Shown: piece after piece, positions 1 through 10,837 of the stretch
How positions within the stretch are numbered: position 1 is the stretch's first letter
Layout of the letters: every line of letters starts with the position of its first letter
Assembly: GCA_026168455.1 (NCBI GenBank)
Contig: CM047429.1
Coordinates: 10,580,643 to 10,644,642 of the forward strand
From: Theocolax elegans
Taxonomy: Eukaryota > Arthropoda > Insecta > Hymenoptera > Cerocephalidae
Direction of reading: 5' to 3'
Length of the DNA: 64,000 bases
Notes under the pieces: model-generated
What the model saw: only the letters and a program-made list of their open reading frames with translations
The model's database searches: none
What the model was told of the DNA's origin: nothing
Program-made: the position numbers and the translations under genes

Positions 1-137
1 GTACAAGTCGAAGATGCAACTTGTGCTCTTTGCGTAAGACTCCGCGTAGAACGACATACATTTGCCCTAGTTGTGAAACTCCTCTATGCGCAGCACCATG
101 CTTTGAAGAGTACCACACAAAAGAGACATTACCGTAG
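1..137 (+). pseudogene. piggyBac transposase, 3' cysteine-rich tail (fragment 1)
   Basis: This is the last part of a piggyBac-family transposase entering from the left edge. Translation gives a CxxC pair in one frame near base 30. After a one- or two-base shift near base 55 it gives the run YICPSCETPLC, then APCFEEYH, and stops at TAG 135-137. Alternating CxxC pairs followed by PCFxxYH are the hallmark of the C-terminal RING/PHD-like cysteine-rich domain that binds element ends in this family. The frame change between the two halves shows the copy is broken. The catalytic part, if present, lies outside the window. Identity is from motif recognition; the frameshift is read directly. Confidence 0.8.
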
Positions 138-151
138 AGCAAATCATTCCT

Positions 152-232
152 ACGTGAGAGACAAGAGAACTCACGGAAATCAAGCACCCCGAAACGTGAG
201 AGGCAAGGGGACTCACGAAAATCAAGCACCCC
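152..232 (+). repeat. Two 39-bp subterminal repeats of a piggyBac element
   Basis: Two near-identical 39-bp units (152-190 and 194-232) follow the transposase stop. Each runs from ACGTGAGAG through ACTCACG to a CAAGCACCCC end. A third related unit lies at 56811-56846, directly after piggyBac coding fragment 3. This links both coding fragments to one element family and marks these units as its 3' subterminal repeats. Reduced open frames across them are incidental. Confidence 0.6.
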
Positions 233-906
233 AATGGGATCACCTTTTCGCCACGTCCACGCCGTTGATCCTGGGTTATGCTAAGATCGAATGTTAGAAT
301 ATTTCTTGATATCTTGATAAATGTAGCAGATGTTTGTTGCGCTTGTTTTAGAAGTGAATGCGACCTTGAATGTAAATTTTTAAGATCAATGATACCTCAG
401 CTATTTTTTTCAGAATTTTTTTTATTCAGTCCATAACACTATGTACGAAAGTCTTCAAAAAATTCTATCTATGCTAGAAAAAAAATTTGACCTTGAAAAG
501 TAGATTTTCAAGGTCAAGAGTATCTCTAGGATTTTTTTAGTATTTTTTTCATGTTCAATGTGAGAAATTACATAGAAATACCCTTTAGAGTTTTCCTGGA
601 AAATGAGAAAAAAATTTTACATTGTACTTTACGTTGCCTGCGGGGGTGGTCGATTTATCGACCAGCTGTCAGGATGGGGACTCTACCTGAAATATCCAAT
701 GATCTCATGTATACATTTTGCATTTTATAAAAGGTCGTTTAGTACTAAAATTTTCCCGCAGCCAAAAGGTGAAGATTTTCAATCCACTAACTGATGTTTA
801 ATATGTTAAACGTTTATTACTTAATGTGATATTTTTTATGTTTTTGAATATTTAGCTTTATTTTCTATTACAATAATAATAGTTTTTTTTTATTTTATAT
901 TTACAG
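233..906. other. Intergenic, no gene seen
   Basis: AT-rich DNA with several AAGGTCA-type runs (about 370-520) that resemble noncoding parts of piggyBac-type elements elsewhere in the window (22960-23000). A short open frame at 603-794 has no recognisable domain and I do not support it as a gene. Confidence 0.5.
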
Positions 907-1560
907 AAGTAGTGCTGATAGAAGTTCAAACGAAGGTTTCTTAGCTAGTATAGTTACGGTAGTGCTCCGCAATCATTGCCAACGTTCCAACATCCTAGTC
1001 ATTTGTTATTGAAAGTAAACGAGTTTCACTCAACAAGTGTATCATAAATATTATTCACGTTGTTTAAAAGGTAAAATATTAAAAAACCTTGTATTTACTT
1101 TTTGTAACGAAGTTATAAATTCTTGATGTGATGATGATTATTATATTATGTTTACTTTTCTTAACTAAAGAAATCATGTTGATATAAATCATGTTGATAT
1201 AAATCATGTTGTTATATACATTATTTATAAAATTTACATAAAGTCGTTCACTTTAGAATTCATGGAATCTCTTTTTATTTCAGAGCGTAAACAACTTGGT
1301 ATAGAGAAATTACAAGTGGTGAACACACTCTTCCAATTTTGGTCATTTTTCTTAAAGGAGAATTTCAATTGCACTATGTACGAAGAGTTTAGGACAATAG
1401 CTTATGAAGATGTATGTGAAGGATATTTTTATGGGTTTAAGTGTCTGTTTTGATTTTATAATTACGGTTTAGAACAAAAATTCAGATCACAACTTTATAA
1501 AGATTTTCAAGTGAAAACAGTGAAAAATTATAAAAGTGATAAGTGCATTTATCTACATAA
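907..1560 (+). pseudogene. larp: La-related protein (larp/LARP1) DM15-region pseudogene, two exons
   Basis: Exon A (907-1070) has an acceptor TTTACAG and a donor AAAAG|GTAAAA. Exon B starts at 1284 after TTTATTTCAG. Phases join cleanly (G|AG). The peptide pieces match the C-terminal DM15 region of LARP1 from memory: PQSLPTFQHPSH, QQVYHKYYSRCLK, then [17 protein letters not shown] and YGFKCLF, followed after a stop by FYNYGLEQKFR. LARP1 binds capped 5'TOP mRNAs through this domain in the cytoplasm. Three lesions are visible: a frame change near 945-955, an extra base near 1030, and an in-frame TGA at 1451-1453 where the family has Arg (CGA to TGA fits CpG decay). Because the intron is kept, this is a duplicated gene fragment, not a retrocopy. 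It could be a truncated real paralogue, but three breaks make that unlikely. Confidence 0.75.
1171..1215. repeat. 15-bp tandem repeat, three copies
   Basis: Three consecutive units of AAATCATGTTGATAT (last with one change) lie inside the intron of the larp pseudogene. Confidence 0.85.
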
Positions 1561-3280
1561 GATATATATTCAGAATTTTTAGATAGAAATTGTATTTTAC
1601 GGTACAAATAAAATTTATACTTTGAAATTGTTATATTGAATATATTATTAAAAAATCTTAAGATAGATTACAATGTAATTGCCTACTAACAGGTATATTA
1701 TTTTATACATACATATATTATTTTTTTAGAAAGAAAAGTGTTTGAATCTGCACAGTTATCATGCCTTAGATAGCATCGATGCTGTAATTTTTTTCTTAAA
1801 AATGTTTACTTTATCGTTTAATTGTAATAATATATATTTTTTTTATTATTTTTACGTCGCTCTTTTTATGCTCCCAAACCTGTGCTAATCAGCGACGGAG
1901 GTCATACGATGTCTTGGTGAAGAAAGCACCCTGTAATAATATATAAGTAAGGAATATAGGTATAAAAAAAGAACGTAATTAAGGGAAAAAGCCTTTGACG
2001 GTATAAAAACCCATTTATTAATAAAAAATAACAAGATTATAAAAATACTCACACTTACGCACTTTTGGCGCGAAGCCACGTAACTAAGAGATAACCTCCC
2101 TCGACCACGTGTAAGGCTTACAGCTAATTATGCCATTTTACGCACTAGCACTTAATTATAGTCACTAAGGCCGATACGAATGTTGAGCGTGCTATACAAG
2201 CAACGTAACGCCGTGAACCACGAGGGTTAAAGTATATAGCCGAGACGGCGACAAGGCCACCCAACGACGATGGAAAAGACAACTTCCACTGATGCAGTTA
2301 CAATTTTGCGCAATATGTTGTTTTGCGGCTCTTTTTTTGTTATTACTCTTTTAACAATGAAGTTGTGCAATTCGCGATAAAATGTACTTAACGAAAATAT
2401 GTGTACGCTCGTAAAAAGCTAAATGGCGACTGCCTGAAATTGACAGCTTTTTCCCGCCAGCTTACCCTCTCTCTAAATCCACGTGTGGTCTACCTTTCTT
2501 CCCGCTCGCTATCAAACTCGGGTGCCATATCGCAATCCACACCGTGCACGCAACACACCGCACGCGCGCGCATGCTCACTGACGCCCCGAAGTTCCAGAA
2601 TAGTTATGACGCATCATAACAAAAAGTATGGCTTAATCATTTTTGGAGAAGGAGAAGGAGAGTATAAAACATTTGTTTAAGTTGTCCTTTATACTTTAAA
2701 AGTATTGTAATGTAAGTTTTTATTACAGCATAAAAGAAAATAATTTTTTACTTTTTGTAAAATAATTGTAAAATAATTAATTTATTTTAAAGATGAGTAT
2801 GAAAGTGTAGTGCTTTTAAATGATGAAGTCAAACCAGTTGGGTACCTGAATTTAAAAAAAAGTACGCCTTCAAAACAAAAATGTTAGATAGGAATCATTT
2901 TTAGAGTAACAATAATAATATGTGACTGTTGTTTGAGCGTTCTGAAGGAACGAGAAAGTGAAAATTCGGCAAAGAGTTGACCGTTATATAGAGTCATAAA
3001 AAAAAATGTCTCTTTTCCTTCGGTTCACTACATACAACGCGGCGCGCTTCGTTTTAGCCTATACTTTCGTATAATAGCAGGGTTGAAGCATCTAGAAAAC
3101 GTACAACTCAAAAATATAAAGAGCTACCGTGCTTAAACTTTAAAAATTGATTTATCTACCAAAATTAATTAAATTGATTTTTATTCCTTTCTTAAATCCG
3201 ATTTTTATTGATTTTATCCTTATTTTAAAATGCTGTCTATCTTATATGTAAACAAAAAAAACTAATAATAAAATTCGTCG
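1561..3280. other. Intergenic; GC-richer patch of unknown origin
   Basis: Mostly AT-rich. The part from about 2030 to 2640 is clearly richer in GC and CpG than its surroundings and may be a decayed mobile-element remnant or LTR, but I find no matching ends. A TATAAAA box occurs at about 2661 downstream of that patch. Short open frames here lack domains. Confidence 0.4.
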
Positions 3281-3604
3281 AATGAACCACAAAGTTCTCC
3301 TTGTTTCCAAGTGAACCCAAAGTTCTCTTCGATAACTTACTCTGTTTGATACAAGAAAAACTTGCTAAATGAACCACAAAATTCTCCTTGTTTCCAAGTG
3401 AACCCAAAGTTCTCTTTAACAGTTTACTCTGTTTGATACAAGAAAAACTTGCTAAATGAACCACAAAGTTCTCCTTGTTTCCAAGTGAACCCAAAGTTCT
3501 CTTTAACAGTTTACTCTATTTACTAAGAGAAAAATTGCCCAAATGAACCACAAAGTTCTCCTTGTTTCCAAGTGAACCCAAAGTTCTCTTCGTCAACTTA
3601 CTCT
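3281..3604. repeat. 87-bp minisatellite, four units
   Basis: Units begin with AATGAACCACAAA at 3281, 3368, 3455 and 3542, an exact 87-bp period. Each carries a pair of similar half motifs (CACAAAGTTCTCC and CCCAAAGTTCTCT). Because 87 is divisible by three, the minus strand stays open over three units and yields a 29-residue repeat. I regard that reading frame as a by-product of the period and not as a gene. Confidence 0.9.
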
Positions 3605-4878
3605 CTTTGATTATTATTTAATTCTAAATAGGTTGAAATAATAAAATTTGAATTACTTTTTTTTATTATGTTTTTCCTCTTTAATACTTGGATTTTAATT
3701 TTAATATAATATTTTACAATATAGATTGAATTTGAATATAAATGAAAAATTAAGAATTGAAAATAGAAAAATTGAGTGTGAAACACCAAGTTGCCTCTAG
3801 TCCGCCTGTGGACTAGATCAACCATAAATTTCTCCACTCGAGGAGTGATCAATGATTGATGCTGTGGTCCTTGGTGCTGGCCTTTTTATACGGTGACGAG
3901 CTCATTTGAACCAATGTGTAAGACAAAGAGCTTCAATTTCGACGAATGAGGATGATCCTTGAATTTTCCTTGCTCGAATTTTCTTAAACAGGAGAAAAGC
4001 TGCACCAATTGTAGACCAAGTTAACGCCCACACACACCTTCCTACATATATGCTCGTTACGTAAGAGAAAGATAAAAAACAGAGTAGGAGAAAATTTTCG
4101 GAGCCCTTAAAGTAAAGTAGAGAGGGACAATATTTCCTTCTCTCTCGCATGCTCGCTTTTTCTTAATTTTATAATATTTCTTAATTAAACAATAAATGAT
4201 AGATATTTTCAAAGTTAGATATAATAATTAAATTCTGTATAAAAAGTTATACATTTACAAATTTGAATGAAAGCTTTATGTTAATTTAATAAAAAGTTAT
4301 ATTATAAAATATACAGATATTCGTTTAACTATTATTTATTGTTGAATTATGGTTGAATCTAATAATCATTTTAAAGTATTAAAAAAAAAATTATATTTAT
4401 AGAATTTTAATTATTAATTAAAATAGTAAAATTATTATTATTATAAAAGAGAATAAAAGAAAATATAGGGTATTATATAAAAATATAGAATTAACACTAT
4501 TTTCTATAATAACAAAATATTATAATATAAAAGAAATGGAAATAATATTTAAAATAATATTTTTTTTGGTAAGGCTTCTTAACATAGCTTAAAAACGCAT
4601 AGAAGATGCATCGATGTTCATTCGCATCGAACGCAGGTCAAGCGCCACATCTGGTTACAATTCACTTGACTAGGGTCGAGTTGTAAAGCGAGAGAAGTCT
4701 CTCACTCGGTATGCATCGAAGCCGCTCATAAAATTCTTTAATTTTTCCTATATATATATATATATTCTACATATATTCTAAGTTTTCTTCTTATTATTTT
4801 CTATAAACTTGACGGAGACGTCACAAATAATTTCAATATTTTATTTTTCATTTTTTACATAATTATAATTAATTTTAG
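3605..4878. other. Intergenic, AT-rich
   Basis: No supported gene. A 20-bp hairpin CTAGTCCGCCTGTGGACTAG sits at about 3797-3816. A GC-richer patch at about 4565-4730 contains small inverted repeats (for example around AGCGAGAGAAGTCTCTCACTCG). Minus-strand open frames at 3598-3852 and 3902-4150 lack recognisable domains. Confidence 0.4.
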
Positions 4879-5066
4879 AATGGTGTACAAAATGTAACAC
4901 TTCAAGAAAGACTGAAAAATTTGCGGTTAAAGCGTCACTTGACTATATTTCTGAAATAGTTGGACCAGATTTACAAGATGGTAGCAATTTGTCTGATGAC
5001 GAAAATGATGAACCGGAGAAAGATATTAAAGACTTACATACAACAAATACTGATAAAAGAAAATGA
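4879..5066 (+). CDS. Possible orphan terminal exon, unknown protein
   Basis: A T/A-rich tract ends in TTTTAG at 4878, followed by 61 open codons ending in TGA 5064-5066. The peptide starts WCTKCNTSRKTEKF and has a central acidic stretch NLSDDENDEPEKD and a lysine-rich end. There is no ATG, so it would need an upstream exon, which I cannot identify. The composition (charged, CxxC at the start, no runs of A/T-driven residues) looks more protein-like than its AT-rich surroundings. It could be the last exon of a host gene or of a DNA transposon. No function can be assigned. Confidence 0.3.
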
Positions 5067-5104
5067 TATTACATCAACAATAATTATACAATAGAAGTCA
5101 ACTT

Positions 5105-5450
5105 TTTAACGTTTTTTCGTATTTTTTTGATTACTTTAACCGATTTTCTATGTTTATCTTCGAAAATATTGTTTTGAGCGTTAAGTGTATCATAGAAAAA
5201 AGGTTTGTTATTTTAATACGAACATTTCGTTCATTAAAAGTTTTTCAGTAAAAACAATACATTTCGTTTTATTGCGAAAAAACGTGTTTTTTTGTACTTA
5301 TTTCATTATTTTGACCTTTTTCTGTATATATCTTTGAAAATATAATTCTGAACGTAAAGTGTACAATAGCAAAAAGTTTTGTTACTTTGAGAGGAACATT
5401 TCGTCTGTATAAAGCGTTTATGTAGGACTAATACATTTGAAGATAATGAT
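5105..5450. repeat. Diverged tandem duplication, period about 175-180 bp
   Basis: Two adjacent units share the order CGT...TTTTTT, TTATTTTGA/TTACTTTAA, ATCTTCGAAAATAT or ATCTTTGAAAATAT, GAACGTAAAGTGT or GAGCGTTAAGTGT, then GAACATTTCGT and AATACATTT. Similarity is obvious but well below 90%, so the duplication is old. A (ACAT)n microsatellite follows at 5614-5640. Confidence 0.6.
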
Positions 5451-5640
5451 ACATAACCGTTTCTAAGCAATTAAAAATAATTACATAACTTAAAGTGTTT
5501 CAGTGCTATATATCTGAAAATAGGACCATTATCTAATTACATTATGACAAAGTTACCTTGTGAATCTCAGCTAAATCGGTCAAAAATTGACTGAGTTATC
5601 TTTGATACATGATTACATACATACATACATTCATACATAT

Positions 5641-6304
5641 ATTTTAGGGAGGGCCTTAAATGAATTCTAATTCACATAAATTTCTCTTACAATAGTATAT
5701 TTTCATGCATCACACATTTTGCAATGATGAAAATATAAGGTTCTCCCGTGTAGCGGTCGTGCCTAAAAATGCTAGAATTAAGAGTAATTCAAAAAGATCA
5801 CAGTCCTTTCTGCAACCCGTTACTAAATATACATATTTATATTACACAAAAGGTAGTTAGTTAATTTCCAATACTCTGGGCCAATCCTCTGACATCCTCT
5901 ACCTTCTCATTAATTACTTTTAATAGTATCTCTAAAATTATACTTACTTGTTAGTATTAAAAAAAAACTATTAAAGTCTAAATAGTCTTGAAATTTGTTT
6001 TATTATTACTATTATACATAACAATATTTATTTTCTCTTTGCTAATGTAAGGCATTATAAAATAAAAAATTATTTGCTTCATGAGATATATACTTATTTT
6101 AATTATTATACTGACTGTTATTGTGTATGTCACCTGATTTATATTTTGTAATTATTCTAAAGGGGCCCTGCCCATAAATTAACAAGTAAATACATTAATA
6201 TAATCAGTAAACTTTGAAAACTATTGACTTAATAAAATAATGAAAGAATTTCCACCTTTATTTTTTGTAATTTTCACCTCCATTATTGAATTAGTAAATA
6301 GTTG
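5641..6304. other. Intergenic, AT-rich
   Basis: No gene seen. Bases near 6230-6325 resemble, in inverted orientation, the flank at about 12672-12790, suggesting an older inverted-repeat element around the piggyBac insertion. Confidence 0.4.
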
Positions 6305-6610
6305 ATTGTTAAGGGTTAATAATAAATAAATCTAATTTATTTATTTAAGTGCATAAGGTTTCATCTGCCAGGTTTGCAGACATCTACCGGTACTGAATTT
6401 ATTGGACAAAAAAATATAATATTTATATCAAATTTTACAATAACTGTCAATCAAAAATTAAATTAAAAATTAAAATTTAATTTTTAATTGACAATTATTG
6501 TAAACTGTGTTATAAAGATAATATATTTTGTCTAATAAATTAAGCACCTGAAGAGGTCTGCAAACCTGGCAGACAAAACATTGTACACTTAAATAAATAA
6601 ATTAGATTTA
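6305..6610. mobile_element. Foldback MITE abutting the piggyBac left TTAA
   Basis: Two arms of roughly 130 bp are inverted copies of each other. Both contain AAATCTAATTTATTTATTTAAG, then CTGCCAGGTTTGCAGAC, then AATTTATTRGACAAAA. They meet in an AT-rich centre near 6460-6480. There is no coding capacity. The right arm ends directly at the TTAA used by the piggyBac element. Confidence 0.75.
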
Positions 6611-6938
6611 TTAACAGGTTAAGACCGGACAATATATAAGGATTTGTTTATTTAAACGCCAAATTGGTTTATTTTTATAATTTTAAATTATTTAAAGGTT
6701 TAAAAAAATATTTAGAATATTTTAATGTTATTTTAACAGTTTTTAATACAAAATAGATGTGACACATATATGTGTCATGTAGCATACAATAAAAACAGTT
6801 TCTCTGCAGTACTATATGACACATATATGTGTCAGAATAAAAAAGTGTATATTAGTTATTTATTTAAATAAATTAAACATATAACATTTATATAATAGTA
6901 TAATAATATATAAATAATTAATTTAAATACTATGAATA

Positions 6939-8009
6939 TTAATTTCGATGACTAAAATTAAAGCACGTTAAACAATAGTAAGGATTGTTGTAGCAATTCT
7001 CACATTTAGTTTGTACCCTTTTACTTTTTATAACAGCTTCTGTAGATGCCAAGCCTAATTTTTTCAATTTTTTATAGCAGGCTGTGCATCTCCCACGAGT
7101 AACTACTTCGCTTAAAGTATGGCGTTTTCTTTTTGGAGCATAATCAACTTCTTGCTCATTGTCACTCAAAATTTCTCTAGCTAGCACCTCAGTAAAATTT
7201 AATAACGGAATGTTATTTTGTAAGCTTTTTTTGTACAATAGCCATGCATTAATGACTGCTGTGCCAGTAAGTATTTCAAATGCCACTTTACGGTACCATT
7301 TTATACTCTTCCTAAGTGATGTATAGTAAGAAGACATCTGATCCGAAAGATCAACACCTTTTTTTGCCTTATTATAATCTAACACGCATTGTGTTTTTTT
7401 TATATTTGTGCCATCTCTTGTCTTCTTATTTGTGTCAATCAAAATGCTTTCATCACTTTTTCTGGTGGTTAACATAAGGACATCTCGTCGATCTTGCCAC
7501 TTCAAAATTTTGACTCCACTTTGCGACTGCAATCCAGATACTTCTCCTTTCTTCAATTTTGTATTTAATATTTCTATAGGTATTCCCTTTCTATTTCTTC
7601 TTAAAGTGCCACAGATAAATGTCTTTTTAGTTAATAAGTATTCTGCCAAGGGTATTCCAGTGTAAAAATTATGGCAATACAAACAATTTTCATTATTTAA
7701 ATAATCTTTCATTAACTCTTCAACTACAATTTCACTGTGCCCCTTACTTACACTATAAAATCTTACATAATAAAATCTTTTTCTTCGGGACTGTCATTTA
7801 AAAATACTTGATTCTATTAAAATATTATTTATTAAATATGTATATTTATTTATTTATTTTATGTATATATAAATATTTATAATACATACACATTTAAAAA
7901 ATCAATAACCGGAAAGCAAAATAAAAATACTCACATAACTCTTTTTAGGTGGTCCCGGTAAATTTTTATTTACAATTAAACTTTTTCTTTTAAATTTATT
8001 TTTGTCCAT
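6939..8009 (-). pseudogene. piggyBac transposase, C-terminal half, catalytic Asp replaced
   Basis: The 257-codon frame 6939-7712 carries the second half of a DDE piggyBac transposase. It has a CHNFYTG segment (family: DNFYT/S), LDYNKAKKGVDLSDQ (third catalytic region), and a C-terminal cysteine-rich domain with CTAC, CENC and CLTC pairs. Upstream, the same frame continues to a plausible acceptor near 7797. A start ATG at 8007-8009 begins a short basic peptide ending at a GTGAGT donor near 7935. The region coding for the first catalytic Asp is missing, and the second (D in DNFYT) is His here. This copy should not be able to cut DNA. Family identity is firm; the splice model is inferred. Confidence 0.8.
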
Positions 8010-8538
8010 CTTTACGAAATTCAATAACTCGTAGTTTTAATTTATACACAGATGTATTTTTTAATTTAATTTTTTCTTTAAAATAAATTATTGAGACTGA
8101 CTTGTAAAACACAAAAGTTCGATATCGAGGAAATTTGAATTTATTCTGCGCGCTAACTGTTGAAACGTTAAAAGCGCCAAGTAGATTTGACCAAAACAGT
8201 AGTCTACTTTTTCGACTGTTCAAATTTTCAAAATTAGTTTTAATTGGTTATTTAATTTACGCGCGGAGAAAGGGGATATTTAAATTTGTATATAAATTAT
8301 AGTGATAAATTTATTTATTTATTTATTTATTATACAATAAACGGATACTAAGATCCTTGTACATAACGTAATAAGAAAAAAATATAAACGTGAAGGTGGC
8401 GCAAAAAAAACAAAAAAGAAAATTTACATAAATGTATCTGTTCAATAAGCATAATTGCAATAACACTAACAGAATTTAAAATTTGATTATTAAAGATTCT
8501 CCATATGAAAAACTAATAGAATAAATATTAAGTAATAA

Positions 8539-10313
8539 TTAGTAATAACGGGTGTATTTATGACGTGCTTTGGCCTTGAACGATAAGAAATTTAACTCCT
8601 CTCGCATACAGTTAGGCATCGAGTTCCATAACCGCAACATTCTAGCTTTAGGCGAGTAAAAAATATAATTTTGTCTACAAATTACTTCATCATACATTAT
8701 ATTCGATCTAATCGGATAACACATCTGCCTATGCGAATAGATGTTCCAAAGTACAGGTACATTTACCATGTGATGAAAAATTTTATAAGAATGAATTGAA
8801 TCATGTAGGTCGTGTAAAGATTTTACAGTACATAACTTGTATCGCCAGATTTAAAAATTGGCGTAATGTAAGACATTTTCCATTTAACAAGAAATACACC
8901 TGTATTTATAGATTGTAGAAATATAATATAAAGTGGATCACTTAAAGACGAAATACATGATTTCAAAAATATACTAGGGACCTCATCAGGACCAGGATCA
9001 GTGCTATCTTTTAACAAACTAACATGCTTTAATATGTCATTATGGTCTATTTCAAATTGACTAAGTATACATGTCTGAGTCGGTTCCTCGATAATCGGTA
9101 AAGAGTCATCACAGAAAACCGAGCCAAAGTAATCTGCATATAGGTCAGCAACATCCTGTAATCCAAATGCAGCGCGATCCAAGTGATGCAATTCACGCGG
9201 TAAACTGCTATCTTTTTTAAGATTGTTCACATAGGCAAAGAAAGATTTTAAATTATGACGAGAGTAAGATTGGATTTTTTCAATATAATTCTTATAACAG
9301 TTTTTTGAACATCGAATACATTTTGCACGAAGTTTTTTAAATTCTATATAATCAACTAGATTATTAGTACGCTTCCAAGTACGATGCACCTTTTTCTTAT
9401 GAATAATTAACTGCCTCAATTCAGCAGAATACCATCTGGGAAAAGTCCCAATAACCAATTTTTTTTTAGGAATATACTTATCGATAATATTACGTAATAT
9501 ATTACAAAATACTGATAAGTTATCGTTTATGTCATCATGAGACAAAACATTTGGCCAATTAATGTTCCCCAAAATACCAGTTATAAGTTCATAGTTCGCA
9601 TTATTGAAATCTAAAAAATATTTGTAATTAGAATGACTATGATTCAAAGGAAAATCGAATCTAAAATAACATGGTATGTGGTGAACATCAATCGGCAAAA
9701 GCGACTCCTCATCTAAGATCAGACACAATTTTGTAGAACTAAATAACAAATCAAGAGTATAAACTTTATTATAATTAATAGGATAATATTGACAAAAATT
9801 TAGAAAAACAAATAAATCTCTTAACACTACAGCGCTCGATAGACTAACTGGCGTGACATAACCGGTACACTTAAAGCTTAGAAGAGGATCATTACACCAA
9901 GTGATCCTCGGTAAGTTGTAGTCACCAAATAAAAAAAATTCGCTGTCGTGATAAGTATCCCTTAAGCTAGACACCTGGTGCGCATATTCTTGATAAATCT
10001 CCAATGGTGAAGATGGAGGAATATAAACCGATCCGATGATAAATGAATGATGATGAGATGTCACCTTGACAAAAACACATTCAGACGATGACGAATAAGC
10101 ATTCAAAAGCAACGATGTCAGATTGACCCTTACCGCCACCAGCACACCACCGCCTCTCACATCACGATTTGGTAAACCGACTCTGTCACACCGGTATATA
10201 ATATATCCTGATAAACCAATTTCTTGATCAAAAATATCATTATGTAACCACGTTTCAGTGAAGCAAAAGATAACAGGTTTGAGATTTAACTGGTGTAAAT
10301 TACTGTGGACCAA
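8539..10313 (-). pseudogene. LINE ORF2: AP-endonuclease with RT deleted
   Basis: The 496-codon frame 8823-10313 opens with an APE-type endonuclease: CFTETWL near residue 17, GGGVLVAV near 54, SVYIPPSS near 95 and FGDYNLPRITW near 130. Such endonucleases nick target DNA to prime reverse transcription. The frame continues through a connector into the first RT block (WKMSYITPIFKSGD) and then ends abruptly at 8823. Directly after it, another frame gives the typical LINE C-terminal tail (8539-8769: SPKARMLRLWNSMPN). The RT palm with its YxDD box, perhaps a kilobase or more, is therefore missing between them. The join at about 8820-8830 is a clean deletion boundary. Confidence 0.8.
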
Positions 10314-10381
10314 ATCCGCCTTATTCCTAATGCTTCTGACATTTTGATAGTAGAATATGAAACCATCATGATTTGGTTCAG

Positions 10382-10837
10382 TTAGTTTTTTGAAGCAGAG
10401 TTAGAATGAAAGCCAGAAGGACGAGAATGACTATCATGATCCTGCGATGTTATGCTCCTAGTGACAGTTGGAACTCCATTGATGTATTTCAAAATCAAAT
10501 CTTCATCGCCGTTCGCCTTTCTCTTATTTAATTCATCCAGAGCGTCATTAAAGAGCTTACGCTGATATTTTGTCTTATCATAAGAAATTCTAATAGCCGA
10601 GAACTTCTGATCTAAGTTCTTACGGTGGTTAAACACCCTACGAACTTCACCAGTATCTTTTAGCGTGATACAGATAGGTCTTATTTTGCCAACATTGAAA
10701 GCACCCAGTCTATTGTGACGAACAGTTGATATATCGATATTAGCGATCTTAAGAATGTCACATAATAACTCATGATCTTTGCTGTGATCATTTGAATCAG
10801 CAACATTAAAAAAAATTAGATTGTTGCACTTAGACAT
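10382..10837 (-). pseudogene. LINE ORF1, C-terminal part
   Basis: A 151-codon frame begins MSKCNNLIFFNV and contains basic, RRM-like spaced segments (VRHNRLG, RPICITL, YDKTKYQRK), as in ORF1 proteins of Jockey/CR1-like LINEs that bind the element RNA. Its natural N-terminus lies upstream in the adjacent duplicated segment, where a one-base loss near 11064 and a deletion of about 62 bases near 10880 break the frame. Confidence 0.6.

Noticed and set aside
152..232. Direct repeats resembling a short CRISPR array
   Set aside because: Only two units with a three-base gap, eukaryotic context, and a third copy next to another piggyBac.
1262..1453. Stand-alone 63-residue gene starting at the ATG 1262
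   Set aside because: The ATG lies in the intron-like tract before the TTTCAG acceptor; homology to larp begins only after 1284.
3237..3494. 85-residue repeated protein on the minus strand
   Set aside because: The frame exists because the 87-bp period is divisible by three; no start context, signal or domain supports it.
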